Below are positions 13,749 through 15,020 of a stretch of 15,020 bases of DNA, in pieces (within the stretch, counting starts at the first letter, position 1; each line of letters opens with the position of its first letter). Origin of the DNA: Clostridiales bacterium (GTDB taxonomy: Bacteria; Bacillota; Clostridia; Peptostreptococcales; Anaerovoracaceae); contig JAAYYX010000178.1 in the NCBI GenBank assembly GCA_012515135.1, forward strand, positions 1 to 15,020, written 5' to 3'. The position numbers and the translations under genes were made by a program. Below the pieces are notes generated by a model. It worked only from the letters and a program-made list of their open reading frames with translations. It was not told where the DNA came from and ran no database searches.

Positions 13749-14174
13749 ATGAAAAACGTAACGTTAAAAATAACCGGGAAACATGTTTACGAAAATGTCG
13801 AGGAAGATCAGATGGAACTGGTTACCGAAGGGAAGCTTGACAAAAAAGGCGATACCCTTTATTTGACGTACGAAGAAAGCGAATTCTCGGGAACACCGGG
13901 ATGCAGAACGGAACTAATGCTCACACAAGATGTAATAAGCATGACCAGAAGCGGTCTTAATGTGGGCCTGGATACGGAGATACGCTTCAAAAAAGGTGAA
14001 AGACACAAGGGCTTTTATGATACGCCTTTTGGTCCGGTAGAAATGGAAGTTCTGACCAACAGTATCGAAAACAATGTGACTTACGACAAAAAAGGTCGTG
14101 TGGATATAGATTACTGCATCAGCCTTAAAGGGCTGAGCGAAGGAAGAAGCAAGCTTAATATTGAAGTAATGTAG
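13749..14174 (+). CDS. DUF1934 (YwiB-like) protein
   Basis: A 141-residue predicted cytoplasmic beta-barrel protein. The start at 13749 has GGAGG 4 bases upstream; the frame extends to a TTG at 13719 overlapping the mutase stop, which is less likely. Recognisable family features are KNVTLKITGKHVYE at the N-terminus, LYLTYEESEFSGTPGCRTELML, and a late block GFYDTPFGPVEMEVLTNSIE followed by GRVDIDYCISL. Related proteins have a lipocalin-like fold, and their role is unknown. It lies 26 bases after the mutase gene and 19 bases before a miniprotein gene on the same strand, consistent with one operon. No signal peptide or membrane helix. Confidence 0.85.
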   Translation: MKNVTLKITGKHVYENVEEDQMELVTEGKLDKKGDTLYLTYEESEFSGTPGCRTELMLTQDVISMTRSGLNVGLDTEIRFKKGERHKGFYDTPFGPVEMEVLTNSIENNVTYDKKGRVDIDYCISLKGLSEGRSKLNIEVM

Positions 14175-14193
14175 ACATAATAAGGAGGCAGGA

Positions 14194-14289
14194 ATGTACA
14201 CCAACAAAAGATGGATAAGAACAGTGGCAATCGTCCTTGTGGCCGCACTGGTCGTAACTTCACTCATATTAGTGGGCGGTATTTTTTAA
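14194..14289 (+). CDS. 31-residue single-pass membrane miniprotein
   Basis: A short gene with strong support: AGGAGG sits 5 bases before the ATG, and a TAA ends it 12 bases before the next gene's start. The protein has a basic N-terminus (MYTNKRWIRT) and one hydrophobic helix (VAIVLVAALVVTSLILVGG, residues 11-29). Size and layout recall the Prli42/DUF4044-type membrane miniproteins of Firmicutes (basic start, then a single helix with a Ser/Thr and Gly near its end), but I cannot prove membership by eye. It would sit in the membrane with the N-terminus inside. The operon context offers no functional clue. Confidence 0.7.
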   Translation: MYTNKRWIRTVAIVLVAALVVTSLILVGGIF

Positions 14290-14301
14290 AGGAGGACGAA
14301 G

Positions 14302-15020
14302 GTGAAAGAGACAAAGGGCTTTGATGCAGACAAATACATAGAAGAGCAGTCAAAATACATACTCCGCCGGATCGAAGAAGGCAACAGCGAAAGGCTTTAT
14401 CTGGAATTCGGAGGCAAACTCATCCAGGACAGACATGCAATGAGAGTTCTCCCGGGCTTTGATGAAAATGCTAAAATAAAACTTTTGAACAGACTGCGCG
14501 AAAAAACAGAAGTTATAATATGTATTTATGCGGGAGACATTTCCACCAGCAAGACCAGGCAGGATTTCGGAATAACATATGATCTTGAAGTCCTTCGTCT
14601 TATCGATATGTTCCGTAAATATGACCTTGTTATAAACAGTGTCGTTGTCACAAGATACGAAGATGTGCCGGCAGTGAATATGTTTATCAATAAGCTTAAG
14701 AGGAGAGGCATCAAAACCTACAAACATTACTTTACAAAGGGCTATCCCACAGACGTAAAGACCATAGTAAGTGATGAAGGCTACGGAGCCAACCCCTATA
14801 TAGAAGTGACAAAACCTTTGGCTGTTATAACGGGGCCCGGCGGCGGCAGCGGAAAACTGGCCACATGCCTTTCGCAGCTTTATCACGAATACAGACTGGG
14901 CAAAAAAGTCCGTTATGCTAAATTCGAAACATTTCCCATATGGAACCTGCCCCTAAAGCATCCTGTCAATGTTGCCTATGAAGCTGCCACTGCGGATCTT
15001 AAAGATGTCAACATGATCGA
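14302..15020 (+). CDS. DUF1846 family protein, 5' part
   Basis: Starts at GTG 14302, with GGAGG 6 bases upstream, and runs off the right edge after 239 codons; the family is about 500 residues. Diagnostic stretches are KGFDADKYIEEQSKYILRRI at the N-terminus, FGGKLIQDRHAMRVLPGFDE, DFGITYDLEVLRLIDMFRKY, the glycine-rich ITGPGGGSGKLATCLSQLYHE (about 176-196) and FETFPIWNLPLKHPVNVAYEAAT. The GPGGGSGKLA loop looks like a phosphate- or nucleotide-binding turn, but the family function is not established. It is predicted cytoplasmic and is the last visible gene of the operon. Confidence 0.9.
   Translation, partial: MKETKGFDADKYIEEQSKYILRRIEEGNSERLYLEFGGKLIQDRHAMRVLPGFDENAKIKLLNRLREKTEVIICIYAGDISTSKTRQDFGITYDLEVLRLIDMFRKYDLVINSVVVTRYEDVPAVNMFINKLKRRGIKTYKHYFTKGYPTDVKTIVSDEGYGANPYIEVTKPLAVITGPGGGSGKLATCLSQLYHEYRLGKKVRYAKFETFPIWNLPLKHPVNVAYEAATADLKDVNMI

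Noticed and set aside
14350..14886. Minus-strand 178-codon open frame at the right end
   Set aside because: Antisense to the DUF1846 coding sequence, which has conserved stretches and a ribosome site; no independent support.

Overview
The window looks like chromosome from an anaerobic low-GC Gram-positive bacterium of the class Clostridia. The reasons are moderate GC with strong AGA/AGG (Arg) and ATA (Ile) usage, AGGAGG-type ribosome sites before most genes, a class B sortase, an HtrA-type membrane protease, DUF1934 and DUF1846 proteins, and a NapH/NosR-like polyferredoxin. I cannot name the genus. It is mostly core metabolism and housekeeping. I see no phage, insertion sequence, CRISPR array or defence island.

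Layout. Positions 1-4049 (minus strand) hold an EamA-type exporter followed by purB, purA and the 5' part of an alanine racemase gene. purB has its own sigma-A-like promoter and purA overlaps alr by 8 bases. PurA and PurB together make AMP from IMP, and Alr makes D-alanine for peptidoglycan. Positions 4203-4508 (plus) hold two tRNA-Arg genes (anticodons CCT and CCG), each with its own promoter and terminator; the second promoter is built into the terminator of the first. Positions 4546-5775 (minus) encode a membrane polyferredoxin with an extra C-terminal domain. After a 333-base gap comes a CvpA-family membrane protein (plus), convergent with a class B sortase (minus).

Positions 7634-10635 (plus) hold tadA, translationally coupled to a gene for a secreted Ig-like/single-TM/lysine-rich protein, then ispE, whose product carries two unusual insertions, and an FCD-type GntR regulator. 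A terminator-like hairpin separates the first pair from the second. The minus strand at 10664-11851 encodes an HtrA-like protease, divergent from a plus-strand operon (11989 to the window end): phospho-sugar mutase, DUF1934 protein, a 31-residue membrane miniprotein and a DUF1846 protein that runs off the window.

I found no clear new multi-gene system. The items most worth a second look are the two IspE insertions (one containing a perfect GC-rich palindrome), the overlapping terminator/promoter between the tRNAs, the miniprotein gene, the tadA-coupled Ig-like protein, and the polyferredoxin's C-terminal domain.
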